A DNA stretch of 64,000 nt. Source: Arcuatula senhousia. Taxonomy: Eukaryota > Mollusca > Bivalvia > Mytilida > Mytilidae. The DNA lies in NCBI GenBank assembly GCA_963971305.1, contig OZ020313.1, forward strand, positions 55,624,203 through 55,688,202, in the 5' to 3' direction. The notes beneath the pieces are model-generated. The model was not told the DNA's origin and did no database searches. It worked only from the letters and a program-made list of their open reading frames with translations. This document shows, piece after piece, positions 1 to 13,943 of the stretch. Position 1 is the stretch's first letter; each line of letters opens with the position of its first letter. The position numbers and the translations under genes were made by a program.

Positions 1-2152
1 ATAGATGATATTCTTACTAACTAAGACTCAAAACACCCATTTGTATACATATATAAGGTCAAACTTTGTGGTTTTGAGTGCTGTGACACTGGTAATTAAA
101 GGCTATGGTGACTTTTCATCATAAAAATCCTATCTTTTGGGGCTTAAAAAGCTAGAATTGTGCAATTTGTTTTAATACAAGCATGTTTTTAGCATGAGAG
201 GATAATAGACAACACATTTAATATGCAACTTCTCTAGTCAGAGGGTTAATTATGAAAAATGGTCAGGCGTTATAACCAATTTCAGGCAAAATGGTGAAAT
301 TTTGCTTGCAAAAAAGCTTAGATTTTGACACAATATGACATTTCTGGGTGATGATGTTAGCTTTTAAGCAATATGTCTGTGTTTCTAATCTTATTTTTAA
401 TGCATTTATTCTATTTGGTGACTTATTTTACTTGAATTCATGCTTTTATTGAAAAAAAGTCCCCACATGACCATACCAGTAAGCATGACATTAAGCCGCA
501 ATGTTCTTTAGTAGTCAAAATTTGGACATTTATCATTTTTCTAAGTAGTTTACTTCTTAAAATTATCTCAGTTTCTTCTTTTAATAGTTTCCTACCTCAT
601 ACAGTCTCATAACAGTAATATTTTTCAATCTAAGCTTCATAATAAATGAAAACTATGTCAAATTCTCCTAAGTTAAGAAATAGCATTGGAATTCCCATGG
701 ACACCCAATAATGGTCTAAAATGACCAGAAAATGATCTGAATGAATAAAATTTCAACTTGGACTATCATAACTTGTTCAAAGCATGACATTATCACTCAT
801 CCTGACATTATTCTATAGTTAAAAGTGTTACTTCTAGACTTGCTGTAGGCCACCCATTAACCTCGGAAAACCCTCAACTACAAGAAAGAAAGTGTATATC
901 TACCATGCCTAGTCAATTTTGAGTCAAATAATAAATTTTCAGGCATGTCAGATGCTTTTCAATAAAAATATTAGTACTTTTGTAAGCTAGTTAGTCTTAA
1001 AACTATTATGCGCCTAATCCATAGGGAAACCCAGGAAGCCTTTTTTAGCAATTTTTTTCAAGTCTGATAGATTTTAACCAAACCAATGATTAATATCAAT
1101 AGCTTAATGCTAGCTGAACATAAAAAACACATGTTTTAAGGAAATAAGTGCATGGTGAAAGATTTTATGACCGTCCAATGTTCGCGGAGTGGAAAATATG
1201 CAATTTCTGACTTTTCAGGGGGTACATGTATGGTCAGGAGGAATTTGATGAAGTGAAATGAGATAATCAGTTCCTTATGGTATTAAAATGTAGAATAGAT
1301 GATATTCTTACTAACTAAGACTCAAAACACCCATTTGTATACATATATAAGGTCAAACTTTGTGGTTTTGAGTGCTGTGACACTGGTAATTAAAGGCTAT
1401 GGTGACTTTTCATCATAAAAATCCTATCTTTTGGGGCTTAAAAAGCTAGAATTGTGCAATTTGTTTTAATACAAGCATGTTTTTAGCATGAGAGGATAAT
1501 AGACAACACATTTAATATGCAACTTCTCTAGTCAGAGGGTTAATTATGAAAAATGGTCAGGCGTTATAACCAATTTCAGGCAAAATGGTGAAATTTTGCT
1601 TGCAAAAAAGCTTAGATTTTGACACAATATGACATTTCTGGGTGATGATGTTAGCTTTTAAGCAATATGTCTGTGTTTCTAATCTTATTCTTAATGCATT
1701 TATTCTATTTGGTGACTTATTTTACTTGAATTCATGCTTTTATTGAAAAAAAGTCCCCACATGACCATACCAGTAAGCATGACATTAAGCCGCAATGTTC
1801 TTTAGTAGTCAAAATTTGGACATTTATCATTTTTCTAAGTAGTTTACTTCTTAAAATTATCTCAGTTTCTTCTTTTAATAGTTTCCTACCTCATACAGTC
1901 TCATAACAGTAATATTTTTCAATCTAAGCTTCATAATAAATGAAAACTATGTCAAATTCTCCTAAGTTAAGAAATAGCATTGGAATTCCCATGGACACCC
2001 AATAATGGTCTAAAATGACCAGAAAATGATCTGAATGAATAAAATTTCAACTTGGACTATCATAACTTGTTCAAAGCATGACATTATCACTCATCCTGAC
2101 ATTATTCTATAGTTAAAAGTGTTACTTCTAGACTTGCTGTAGGCCACCCATT

Positions 2153-2605
2153 AGGTACGAGACCACATTTAATTTTCCCTCTTTGTTCAATAAAAGAAAA
2201 TTTCATTTTAAAAAAATTGCACCTGCTCAAACCAAATAATTTTAAACACACTTTCTCATTACCACAATTGCAAACAAATAATGCAACAAATTCTCCTTTT
2301 ACAGATATCAAACTTTTTTGACAGTTGAAAATTCTGGGGTCCTAGAGGGGATAAAATCTGAGAGCTTCCGAAAAGCAAAACTCCCCCCTTTTTGTGCAAT
2401 AAAGAGCTACCTTTCCCAATTGAATTTGGATTTTTAAGGATGTCATTAAATTTCTTCATTACTGTGACATCAATTTGAGACCAAAATCAACCTCTAAAAG
2501 TGAATAGAACACACACACACAATACTTGTTCATAGGTACTATTTTTAATAGAACTATATTCGTGGACAACGAAAATCCAAGGGCGATAATTGTGTACTCG
2601 TACCT
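2153..2605. mobile_element. MITE copy 1 (453 bp) inside array unit 2
   Basis: Comparison with empty units gives a clean boundary: filled units read CCC-ATT-element-ATT-AACC where empty ones read CCC-ATT-AACC. The element starts AGGTACGAG and ends CTCGTACCT, perfect 9 bp terminal inverted repeats, with weaker inverted similarity over the next ~15 bp. The 3 bp duplication (ATT) and small size fit a non-autonomous DNA transposon of Harbinger-like type, but the superfamily is inference, and a 4 bp ATTA duplication cannot be excluded. It contains a short CA run and no transposase. Small minus-strand reading frames inside it are not convincing genes. Confidence 0.88.
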
Positions 2606-3902
2606 ATTAACCTCGGAAAACCCTCAACTACAAGAAAGAAAGTGTATATCTACCATGCCTAGTCAATTTTGAGTCAAATAATAAATTTTCAGGCATGTCA
2701 GATGCTTTTCAATAAAAATATTAGTACTTTTGTAAGCTAGTTAGTCTTAAAACTATTATGCGCCTAATCCATAGGGAAACCCAGGAAGCCTTTTTTAGCA
2801 ATTTTTTTCAAGTCTGATAGATTTTAACCAAACCAATGATTAATATCAATAGCTTAATGCTAGCTGAACATAAAAAACACATGTTTTAAGGAAATAAGTG
2901 CATGGTGAAAGATTTTATGACCGTCCAATGTTCGCGGAGTGGAAAATATGCAATTTCTGACTTTTCAGGGGGTACATGTATGGTCAGGAGGAATTTGATG
3001 AAGTGAAATGAGATAATCAGTTCCTTATGGTATTAAAATGTAGAATAGATGATATTCTTACTAACTAAGACTCAAAACACCCATTTGTATACATATATAA
3101 GGTCAAACTTTGTGGTTTTGAGTGCTGTGACACTGGTAATTAAAGGCTATGGTGACTTTTCATCATAAAAATCCTATCTTTTGGGGCTTAAAAAGCTAGA
3201 ATTGTGCAATTTGTTTTAATACAAGCATGTTTTTAGCATGAGAGGATAATAGACAACACATTTAATATGCAACTTCTCTAGTCAGAGGGTTAATTATGAA
3301 AAATGGTCAGGCGTTATAACCAATTTCAGGCAAAATGGTGAAATTTTGCTTGCAAAAAAGCTTAGATTTTGACACAATATGACATTTCTGGGTGATGATG
3401 TTAGCTTTTAAGCAATATGTCTGTGTTTCTAATCTTATTCTTAATGCATTTATTCTATTTGGTGACTTATTTTACTTGAATTCATGCTTTTATTGAAAAA
3501 AAGTCCCCACATGACCATACCAGTAAGCATGACATTAAGCCGCAATGTTCTTTAGTAGTCAAAATTTGGACATTTATCATTTTTCTAAGTAGTTTACTTC
3601 TTAAAATTATCTCAGTTTCTTCTTTTAATAGTTTCCTACCTCATACAGTCTCATAACAGTAATATTTTTCAATCTAAGCTTCATAATAAATGAAAACTAT
3701 GTCAAATTCTCCTAAGTTAAGAAATAGCATTGGAATTCCCATGGACACCCAATAATGGTCTAAAATGACCAGAAAATGATCTGAATGAATAAAATTTCAA
3801 CTTGGACTATCATAACTTGTTCAAAGCATGACATTATCACTCATCCTGACATTATTCTATAGTTAAAAGTGTTACTTCTAGACTTGCTGTAGGCCACCCA
3901 TT

Positions 3903-4355
3903 AGGTACGAGACCACATTTAATTTTCCCTCTTTGTTCAATAAAAGAAAATTTCATTTTAAAAAAATTGCACCTGCTCAAACCAAATAATTTTAAACACA
4001 CTTTCTCATTACCACAATTGCAAACAAATAATGCAACAAATTCTCCTTTTACAGATATCAAACTTTTTTGACAGTTGAAAATTCTGGGGTCCTAGAGGGG
4101 ATAAAATCTGAGAGCTTCCGAAAAGCAAAACTCCCCCCTTTTTGTGCAATAAAGAGCTACCTTTCCCAATTGAATTTGGATTTTTAAGGATGTCATTAAA
4201 TTTCTTCATTACTGTGACATCAATTTGAGACCAAAATCAACCTCTAAAAGTGAATAGAACACACACACACAATACTTGTTCATAGGTACTATTTTTAATA
4301 GAACTATATTCGTGGACAACGAAAATCCAAGGGCGATAATTGTGTACTCGTACCT
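3903..4355. mobile_element. MITE copy 2 in array unit 3
   Basis: Same 453 bp element, site and ATT duplication as copy 1; no differences noticed by eye. Confidence 0.88.
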
Positions 4356-5652
4356 ATTAACCTCGGAAAACCCTCAACTACAAGAAAGAAAGTGTATATC
4401 TACCATGCCTAGTCAATTTTGAGTCAAATAATAAATTTTCAGGCATGTCAGATGCTTTTCAATAAAAATATTAGTACTTTTGTAAGCTAGTTAGTCTTAA
4501 AACTATTATGCGCCTAATCCATAGGGAAACCCAGGAAGCCTTTTTTAGCAATTTTTTTCAAGTCTGATAGATTTTAACCAAACCAATGATTAATATCAAT
4601 AGCTTAATGCTAGCTGAACATAAAAAACACATGTTTTAAGGAAATAAGTGCATGGTGAAAGATTTTATGACCGTCCAATGTTCGCGGAGTGGAAAATATG
4701 CAATTTCTGACTTTTCAGGGGGTACATGTATGGTCAGGAGGAATTTGATGAAGTGAAATGAGATAATCAGTTCCTTATGGTATTAAAATGTAGAATAGAT
4801 GATATTCTTACTAACTAAGACTCAAAACACCCATTTGTATACATATATAAGGTCAAACTTTGTGGTTTTGAGTGCTGTGACACTGGTAATTAAAGGCTAT
4901 GGTGACTTTTCATCATAAAAATCCTATCTTTTGGGGCTTAAAAAGCTAGAATTGTGCAATTTGTTTTAATACAAGCATGTTTTTAGCATGAGAGGATAAT
5001 AGACAACACATTTAATATGCAACTTCTCTAGTCAGAGGGTTAATTATGAAAAATGGTCAGGCGTTATAACCAATTTCAGGCAAAATGGTGAAATTTTGCT
5101 TGCAAAAAAGCTTAGATTTTGACACAATATGACATTTCTGGGTGATGATGTTAGCTTTTAAGCAATATGTCTGTGTTTCTAATCTTATTCTTAATGCATT
5201 TATTCTATTTGGTGACTTATTTTACTTGAATTCATGCTTTTATTGAAAAAAAGTCCCCACATGACCATACCAGTAAGCATGACATTAAGCCGCAATGTTC
5301 TTTAGTAGTCAAAATTTGGACATTTATCATTTTTCTAAGTAGTTTACTTCTTAAAATTATCTCAGTTTCTTCTTTTAATAGTTTCCTACCTCATACAGTC
5401 TCATAACAGTAATATTTTTCAATCTAAGCTTCATAATAAATGAAAACTATGTCAAATTCTCCTAAGTTAAGAAATAGCATTGGAATTCCCATGGACACCC
5501 AATAATGGTCTAAAATGACCAGAAAATGATCTGAATGAATAAAATTTCAACTTGGACTATCATAACTTGTTCAAAGCATGACATTATCACTCATCCTGAC
5601 ATTATTCTATAGTTAAAAGTGTTACTTCTAGACTTGCTGTAGGCCACCCATT

Positions 5653-6105
5653 AGGTACGAGACCACATTTAATTTTCCCTCTTTGTTCAATAAAAGAAAA
5701 TTTCATTTTAAAAAAATTGCACCTGCTCAAACCAAATAATTTTAAACACACTTTCTCATTACCACAATTGCAAACAAATAATGCAACAAATTCTCCTTTT
5801 ACAGATATCAAACTTTTTTGACAGTTGAAAATTCTGGGGTCCTAGAGGGGATAAAATCTGAGAGCTTCCGAAAAGCAAAACTCCCCCCTTTTTGTGCAAT
5901 AAAGAGCTACCTTTCCCAATTGAATTTGGATTTTTAAGGATGTCATTAAATTTCTTCATTACTGTGACATCAATTTGAGACCAAAATCAACCTCTAAAAG
6001 TGAATAGAACACACACACACAATACTTGTTCATAGGTACTATTTTTAATAGAACTATATTCGTGGACAACGAAAATCCAAGGGCGATAATTGTGTACTCG
6101 TACCT
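5653..6105. mobile_element. MITE copy 3 in array unit 4
   Basis: Same 453 bp element, site and ATT duplication as copy 1. Confidence 0.88.
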
Positions 6106-8696
6106 ATTAACCTCGGAAAACCCTCAACTACAAGAAAGAAAGTGTATATCTACCATGCCTAGTCAATTTTGAGTCAAATAATAAATTTTCAGGCATGTCA
6201 GATGCTTTTCAATAAAAATATTAGTACTTTTGTAAGCTAGTTAGTCTTAAAACTATTATGCGCCTAATCCATAGGGAAACCCAGGAAGCCTTTTTTAGCA
6301 ATTTTTTTCAAGTCTGATAGATTTTAACCAAACCAATGATTAATATCAATAGCTTAATGCTAGCTGAACATAAAAAACACATGTTTTAAGGAAATAAGTG
6401 CATGGTGAAAGATTTTATGACCGTCCAATGTTCGCGGAGTGGAAAATATGCAATTTCTGACTTTTCAGGGGGTACATGTATGGTCAGGAGGAATTTGATG
6501 AAGTGAAATGAGATAATCAGTTCCTTATGGTATTAAAATGTAGAATAGATGATATTCTTACTAACTAAGACTCAAAACACCCATTTGTATACATATATAA
6601 GGTCAAACTTTGTGGTTTTGAGTGCTGTGACACTGGTAATTAAAGGCTATGGTGACTTTTCATCATAAAAATCCTATCTTTTGGGGCTTAAAAAGCTAGA
6701 ATTGTGCAATTTGTTTTAATACAAGCATGTTTTTAGCATGAGAGGATAATAGACAACACATTTAATATGCAACTTCTCTAGTCAGAGGGTTAATTATGAA
6801 AAATGGTCAGGCGTTATAACCAATTTCAGGCAAAATGGTGAAATTTTGCTTGCAAAAAAGCTTAGATTTTGACACAATATGACATTTCTGGGTGATGATG
6901 TTAGCTTTTAAGCAATATGTCTGTGTTTCTAATCTTATTCTTAATGCATTTATTCTATTTGGTGACTTATTTTACTTGAATTCATGCTTTTATTGAAAAA
7001 AAGTCCCCACATGACCATACCAGTAAGCATGACATTAAGCCGCAATGTTCTTTAGTAGTCAAAATTTGGACATTTATCATTTTTCTAAGTAGTTTACTTC
7101 TTAAAATTATCTCAGTTTCTTCTTTTAATAGGTTCCTACCTCATACAGTCTCATAACAGTAATATTTTTCAATCTAAGCTTCATAATAAATGAAAACTAT
7201 GTCAAATTCTCCTAAGTTAAGAAATAGCATTGGAATTCCCATGGACACCCAATAATGGTCTAAAATGACCAGAAAATGATCTGAATGAATAAAATTTCAA
7301 CTTGGACTATCATAACTTGTTCAAAGCATGACATTATCACTCATCCTGACATTATTCTATAGTTAAAAGTGTTACTTCTAGACTTGCTGTAGGCCACCCA
7401 TTAACCTCGGAAAACCCTCAACTACAAGAAAGAAAGTGTATATCTACCATGCCTAGTCAATTTTGAGTCAAATAATAAATTTTCAGGCATGTCAGATGCT
7501 TTTCAATAAAAATATTAGTACTTTTGTAAGCTAGTTAGTCTTAAAACTATTATGCGCCTAATCCATAGGGAAACCCAGGAAGCCTTTTTTAGCAATTTTT
7601 TTCAAGTCTGATAGATTTTAACCAAACCAATGATTAATATCAATAGCTTAATGCTAGCTGAACATAAAAAACACATGTTTTAAGGAAATAAGTGCATGGT
7701 GAAAGATTTTATGACCGTCCAATGTTCGCGGAGTGGAAAATATGCAATTTCTGACTTTTCAGGGGGTACATGTATGGTCAGGAGGAATTTGATGAAGTGA
7801 AATGAGATAATCAGTTCCTTATGGTATTAAAATGTAGAATAGATGATATTCTTACTAACTAAGACTCAAAACACCCATTTGTATACATATATAAGGTCAA
7901 ACTTTGTGGTTTTGAGTGCTGTGACACTGGTAATTAAAGGCTATGGTGACTTTTCATCATAAAAATCCTATCTTTTGGGGCTTAAAAAGCTAGAATTGTG
8001 CAATTTGTTTTAATACAAGCATGTTTTTAGCATGAGAGGATAATAGACAACACATTTAATATGCAACTTCTCTAGTCAGAGGGTTAATTATGAAAAATGG
8101 TCAGGCGTTATAACCAATTTCAGGCAAAATGGTGAAATTTTGCTTGCAAAAAAGCTTAGATTTTGACACAATATGACATTTCTGGGTGATGATGTTAGCT
8201 TTTAAGCAATATGTCTGTGTTTCTAATCTTATTCTTAATGCATTTATTCTATTTGGTGACTTATTTTACTTGAATTCATGCTTTTATTGAAAAAAAGTCC
8301 CCACATGACCATACCAGTAAGCATGACATTAAGCCGCAATGTTCTTTAGTAGTCAAAATTTGGACATTTATCATTTTTCTAAGTAGTTTACTTCTTAAAA
8401 TTATCTCAGTTTCTTCTTTTAATAGTTTCCTACCTCATACAGTCTCATAACAGTAATATTTTTCAATCTAAGCTTCATAATAAATGAAAACTATGTCAAA
8501 TTCTCCTAAGTTAAGAAATAGCATTGGAATTCCCATGGACACCCAATAATGGTCTAAAATGACCAGAAAATGATCTGAATGAATAAAATTTCAACTTGGA
8601 CTATCATAACTTGTTCAAAGCATGACATTATCACTCATCCTGACATTATTCTATAGTTAAAAGTGTTACTTCTAGACTTGCTGTAGGCCACCCATT

Positions 8697-9149
8697 AGGT
8701 ACGAGACCACATTTAATTTTCCCTCTTTGTTCAATAAAAGAAAATTTCATTTTAAAAAAATTGCACCTGCTCAAACCAAATAATTTTAAACACACTTTCT
8801 CATTACCACAATTGCAAACAAATAATGCAACAAATTCTCCTTTTACAGATATCAAACTTTTTTGACAGTTGAAAATTCTGGGGTCCTAGAGGGGATAAAA
8901 TCTGAGAGCTTCCGAAAAGCAAAACTCCCCCCTTTTTGTGCAATAAAGAGCTACCTTTCCCAATTGAATTTGGATTTTTAAGGATGTCATTAAATTTCTT
9001 CATTACTGTGACATCAATTTGAGACCAAAATCAACCTCTAAAAGTGAATAGAACACACACACACAATACTTGTTCATAGGTACTATTTTTAATAGAACTA
9101 TATTCGTGGACAACGAAAATCCAAGGGCGATAATTGTGTACTCGTACCT
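8697..9149. mobile_element. MITE copy 4 in array unit 6
   Basis: Same 453 bp element and site. It follows the empty unit 6545-7838, so filled and empty units alternate within the array. Confidence 0.88.
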
Positions 9150-10446
9150 ATTAACCTCGGAAAACCCTCAACTACAAGAAAAAAAGTGTATATCTACCAT
9201 GCCTAGTCAATTTTGAGTCAAATAATAAATTTTCAGGCATGTCAGATGCTTTTCAATAAAAATATTAGTACTTTTGTAAGCTAGTTAGTCTTAAAACTAT
9301 TATGCGCCTAATCCATAGGGAAACCCAGGAAGCCTTTTTTAGCAATTTTTTTCAAGTCTGATAGATTTTAACCAAACCAATGATTAATATCAATAGCTTA
9401 ATGCTAGCTGAACATAAAAAACACATGTTTTAAGGAAATAAGTGCATGGTGAAAGATTTTATGACCGTCCAATGTTCGCGGAGTGGAAAATATGCAATTT
9501 CTGACTTTTCAGGGGGTACATGTATGGTCAGGAGGAATTTGATGAAGTGAAATGAGATAATCAGTTCCTTATGGTATTAAAATGTAGAATAGATGATATT
9601 CTTACTAACTAAGACTCAAAACACCCATTTGTATACATATATAAGGTCAAACTTTGTGGTTTTGAGTGCTGTGACACTGGTAATTAAAGGCTATGGTGAC
9701 TTTTCATCATAAAAATCCTATCTTTTGGGGCTTAAAAAGCTAGAATTGTGCAATTTGTTTTAATACAAGCATGTTTTTAGCATGAGAGGATAATAGACAA
9801 CACATTTAATATGCAACTTCTCTAGTCAGAGGGTTAATTATGAAAAATGGTCAGGCGTTATAACCAATTTCAGGCAAAATGGTGAAATTTTGCTTGCAAA
9901 AAAGCTTAGATTTTGACACAATATGACATTTCTGGGTGATGATGTTAGCTTTTAAGCAATATGTCTGTGTTTCTAATCTTATTCTTAATGCATTTATTCT
10001 ATTTGGTGACTTATTTTACTTGAATTCATGCTTTTATTGAAAAAAAGTCCCCACATGACCATACCAGTAAGCATGACATTAAGCCGCAATGTTCTTTAGT
10101 AGTCAAAATTTGGACATTTATCATTTTTCTAAGTAGTTTACTTCTTAAAATTATCTCAGTTTCTTCTTTTAATAGTTTCCTACCTCATACAGTCTCATAA
10201 CAGTAATATTTTTCAATCTAAGCTTCATAATAAATGAAAACTATGTCAAATTCTCCTAAGTTAAGAAATAGCATTGGAATTCCCATGGACACCCAATAAT
10301 GGTCTAAAATGACCAGAAAATGATCTGAATGAATAAAATTTCAACTTGGACTATCATAACTTGTTCAAAGCATGACATTATCACTCATCCTGACATTATT
10401 CTATAGTTAAAAGTGTTACTTCTAGACTTGCTGTAGGCCACCCATT

Positions 10447-10899
10447 AGGTACGAGACCACATTTAATTTTCCCTCTTTGTTCAATAAAAGAAAATTTCAT
10501 TTTAAAAAAATTGCACCTGCTCAAACCAAATAATTTTAAACACACTTTCTCATTACCACAATTGCAAACAAATAATGCAACAAATTCTCCTTTTACAGAT
10601 ATCAAACTTTTTTGACAGTTGAAAATTCTGGGGTCCTAGAGGGGATAAAATCTGAGAGCTTCCGAAAAGCAAAACTCCCCCCTTTTTGTGCAATAAAGAG
10701 CTACCTTTCCCAATTGAATTTGGATTTTTAAGGATGTCATTAAATTTCTTCATTACTGTGACATCAATTTGAGACCAAAATCAACCTCTAAAAGTGAATA
10801 GAACACACACACACAATACTTGTTCATAGGTACTATTTTTAATAGAACTATATTCGTGGACAACGAAAATCCAAGGGCGATAATTGTGTACTCGTACCT
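10447..10899. mobile_element. MITE copy 5 in array unit 7
   Basis: Same 453 bp element, site and ATT duplication as copy 1. Confidence 0.88.
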
Positions 10900-13490
10900 A
10901 TTAACCTCGGAAAACCCTCAACTACAAGAAAGAAAGTGTATATCTACCATGCCTAGTCAATTTTGAGTCAAATAATAAATTTTCAGGCATGTCAGATGCT
11001 TTTCAATAAAAATATTAGTACTTTTGTAAGCTAGTTAGTCTTAAAACTATTATGCGCCTAATCCATAGGGAAACCCAGGAAGCCTTTTTTAGCAATTTTT
11101 TTCAAGTCTGATAGATTTTAACCAAACCAATGATTAATATCAATAGCTTAATGCTAGCTGAACATAAAAAACACATGTTTTAAGGAAATAAGTGCATGGT
11201 GAAAGATTTTATGACCGTCCAATGTTCGCGGAGTGGAAAATATGCAATTTCTGACTTTTCAGGGGGTACATGTATGGTCAGGAGGAATTTGATGAAGTGA
11301 AATGAGATAATCAGTTCCTTATGGTATTAAAATGTAGAATAGATGATATTCTTACTAACTAAGACTCAAAACACCCATTTGTATACATATATAAGGTCAA
11401 ACTTTGTGGTTTTGAGTGCTGTGACACTGGTAATTAAAGGCTATGGTGACTTTTCATCATAAAAATCCTATCTTTTGGGGCTTAAAAAGCTAGAATTGTG
11501 CAATTTGTTTTAATACAAGCATGTTTTTAGCATGAGAGGATAATAGACAACACATTTAATATGCAACTTCTCTAGTCAGAGGGTTAATTATGAAAAATGG
11601 TCAGGCGTTATAACCAATTTCAGGCAAAATGGTGAAATTTTGCTTGCAAAAAAGCTTAGATTTTGACACAATATGACATTTCTGGGTGATGATGTTAGCT
11701 TTTAAGCAATATGTCTGTGTTTCTAATCTTATTCTTAATGCATTTATTCTATTTGGTGACTTATTTTACTTGAATTCATGCTTTTATTGAAAAAAAGTCC
11801 CCACATGACCATACCAGTAAGCATGACATTAAGCCGCAATGTTCTTTAGTAGTCAAAATTTGGACATTTATCATTTTTCTAAGTAGTTTACTTCTTAAAA
11901 TTATCTCAGTTTCTTCTTTTAATAGTTTCCTACCTCATACAGTCTCATAACAGTAATATTTTTCAATCTAAGCTTCATAATAAATGAAAACTATGTCAAA
12001 TTCTCCTAAGTTAAGAAATAGCATTGGAATTCCCATGGACACCCAATAATGGTCTAAAATGACCAGAAAATGATCTGAATGAATAAAATTTCAACTTGGA
12101 CTATCATAACTTGTTCAAAGCATGACATTATCACTCATCCTGACATTATTCTATAGTTAAAAGTGTTACTTCTAGACTTGCTGTAGGCCACCCATTAACC
12201 TCGGAAAACCCTCAACTACAAGAAAGAAAGTGTATATCTACCATGCCTAGTCAATTTTGAGTCAAATAATAAATTTTCAGGCATGTCAGATGCTTTTCAA
12301 TAAAAATATTAGTACTTTTGTAAGCTAGTTAGTCTTAAAACTATTATGCGCCTAATCCATAGGGAAACCCAGGAAGCCTTTTTTAGCAATTTTTTTCAAG
12401 TCTGATAGATTTTAACCAAACCAATGATTAATATCAATAGCTTAATGCTAGCTGAACATAAAAAACACATGTTTTAAGGAAATAAGTGCATGGTGAAAGA
12501 TTTTATGACCGTCCAATGTTCGCGGAGTGGAAAATATGCAATTTCTGACTTTTCAGGGGGTACATGTATGGTCAGGAGGAATTTGATGAAGTGAAATGAG
12601 ATAATCAGTTCCTTATGGTATTAAAATGTAGAATAGATGATATTCTTACTAACTAAGACTCAAAACACCCATTTGTATACATATATAAGGTCAAACTTTG
12701 TGGTTTTGAGTGCTGTGACACTGGTAATTAAAGGCTATGGTGACTTTTCATCATAAAAATCCTATCTTTTGGGGCTTAAAAAGCTAGAATTGTGCAATTT
12801 GTTTTAATACAAGCATGTTTTTAGCATGAGAGGATAATAGACAACACATTTAATATGCAACTTCTCTAGTCAGAGGGTTAATTATGAAAAATGGTCAGGC
12901 GTTATAACCAATTTCAGGCAAAATGGTGAAATTTTGCTTGCAAAAAAGCTTAGATTTTGACACAATATGACATTTCTGGGTGATGATGTTAGCTTTTAAG
13001 CAATATGTCTGTGTTTCTAATCTTATTCTTAATGCATTTATTCTATTTGGTGACTTATTTTACTTGAATTCATGCTTTTATTGAAAAAAAGTCCCCACAT
13101 GACCATACCAGTAAGCATGACATTAAGCCGCAATGTTCTTTAGTAGTCAAAATTTGGACATTTATCATTTTTCTAAGTAGTTTACTTCTTAAAATTATCT
13201 CAGTTTCTTCTTTTAATAGTTTCCTACCTCATACAGTCTCATAACAGTAATATTTTTCAATCTAAGCTTCATAATAAATGAAAACTATGTCAAATTCTCC
13301 TAAGTTAAGAAATAGCATTGGAATTCCCATGGACACCCAATAATGGTCTAAAATGACCAGAAAATGATCTGAATGAATAAAATTTCAACTTGGACTATCA
13401 TAACTTGTTCAAAGCATGACATTATCACTCATCCTGACATTATTCTATAGTTAAAAGTGTTACTTCTAGACTTGCTGTAGGCCACCCATT

Positions 13491-13943
13491 AGGTACGAGA
13501 CCACATTTAATTTTCCCTCTTTGTTCAATAAAAGAAAATTTCATTTTAAAAAAATTGCACCTGCTCAAACCAAATAATTTTAAACACACTTTCTCATTAC
13601 CACAATTGCAAACAAATAATGCAACAAATTCTCCTTTTACAGATATCAAACTTTTTTGACAGTTGAAAATTCTGGGGTCCTAGAGGGGATAAAATCTGAG
13701 AGCTTCCGAAAAGCAAAACTCCCCCCTTTTTGTGCAATAAAGAGCTACCTTTCCCAATTGAATTTGGATTTTTAAGGATGTCATTAAATTTCTTCATTAC
13801 TGTGACATCAATTTGAGACCAAAATCAACCTCTAAAAGTGAATAGAACACACACACACAATACTTGTTCATAGGTACTATTTTTAATAGAACTATATTCG
13901 TGGACAACGAAAATCCAAGGGCGATAATTGTGTACTCGTACCT
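13491..13943. mobile_element. MITE copy 6, forming the right edge of the array
   Basis: The left side is as in the other copies. Its right terminus CTCGTACCT is not followed by ATTAACC but by AATGTTGTAACG, the start of the 21 bp minisatellite. The array therefore ends at the element's last base and the expected right ATT duplication is absent. Confidence 0.88.

Larger units (their letters stand above)
1..13943. repeat. Tandem array of a 1294 bp unit, with or without a 453 bp MITE
   Basis: The same sequence recurs head to tail. Using the window start as phase, units begin at 1, 1295, 3045, 4795, 6545, 7839, 9589, 11339 and 12633. Short units (1, 6545, 11339) are 1294 bp; long units are 1750 bp; the last is cut at 13943. 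The size difference is one 453 bp insertion plus a 3 bp duplication, always at the same site. Units look almost identical by eye. The only differences noted are a T in place of C near 390 (first unit), a G near 7131 (fifth) and an A in place of G near 9182 (sixth). No plausible coding sequence was seen. The array probably continues left of the window. Recent amplification or concerted evolution would explain the identity; copy number may be affected by assembly. Confidence 0.97.

Noticed and set aside
2102..13797. Recurring 69 and 66 residue minus-strand frames inside the array
   Set aside because: They are repeated only because the MITE is repeated; they overlap each other, have no domain, and start or end outside sensible gene boundaries.
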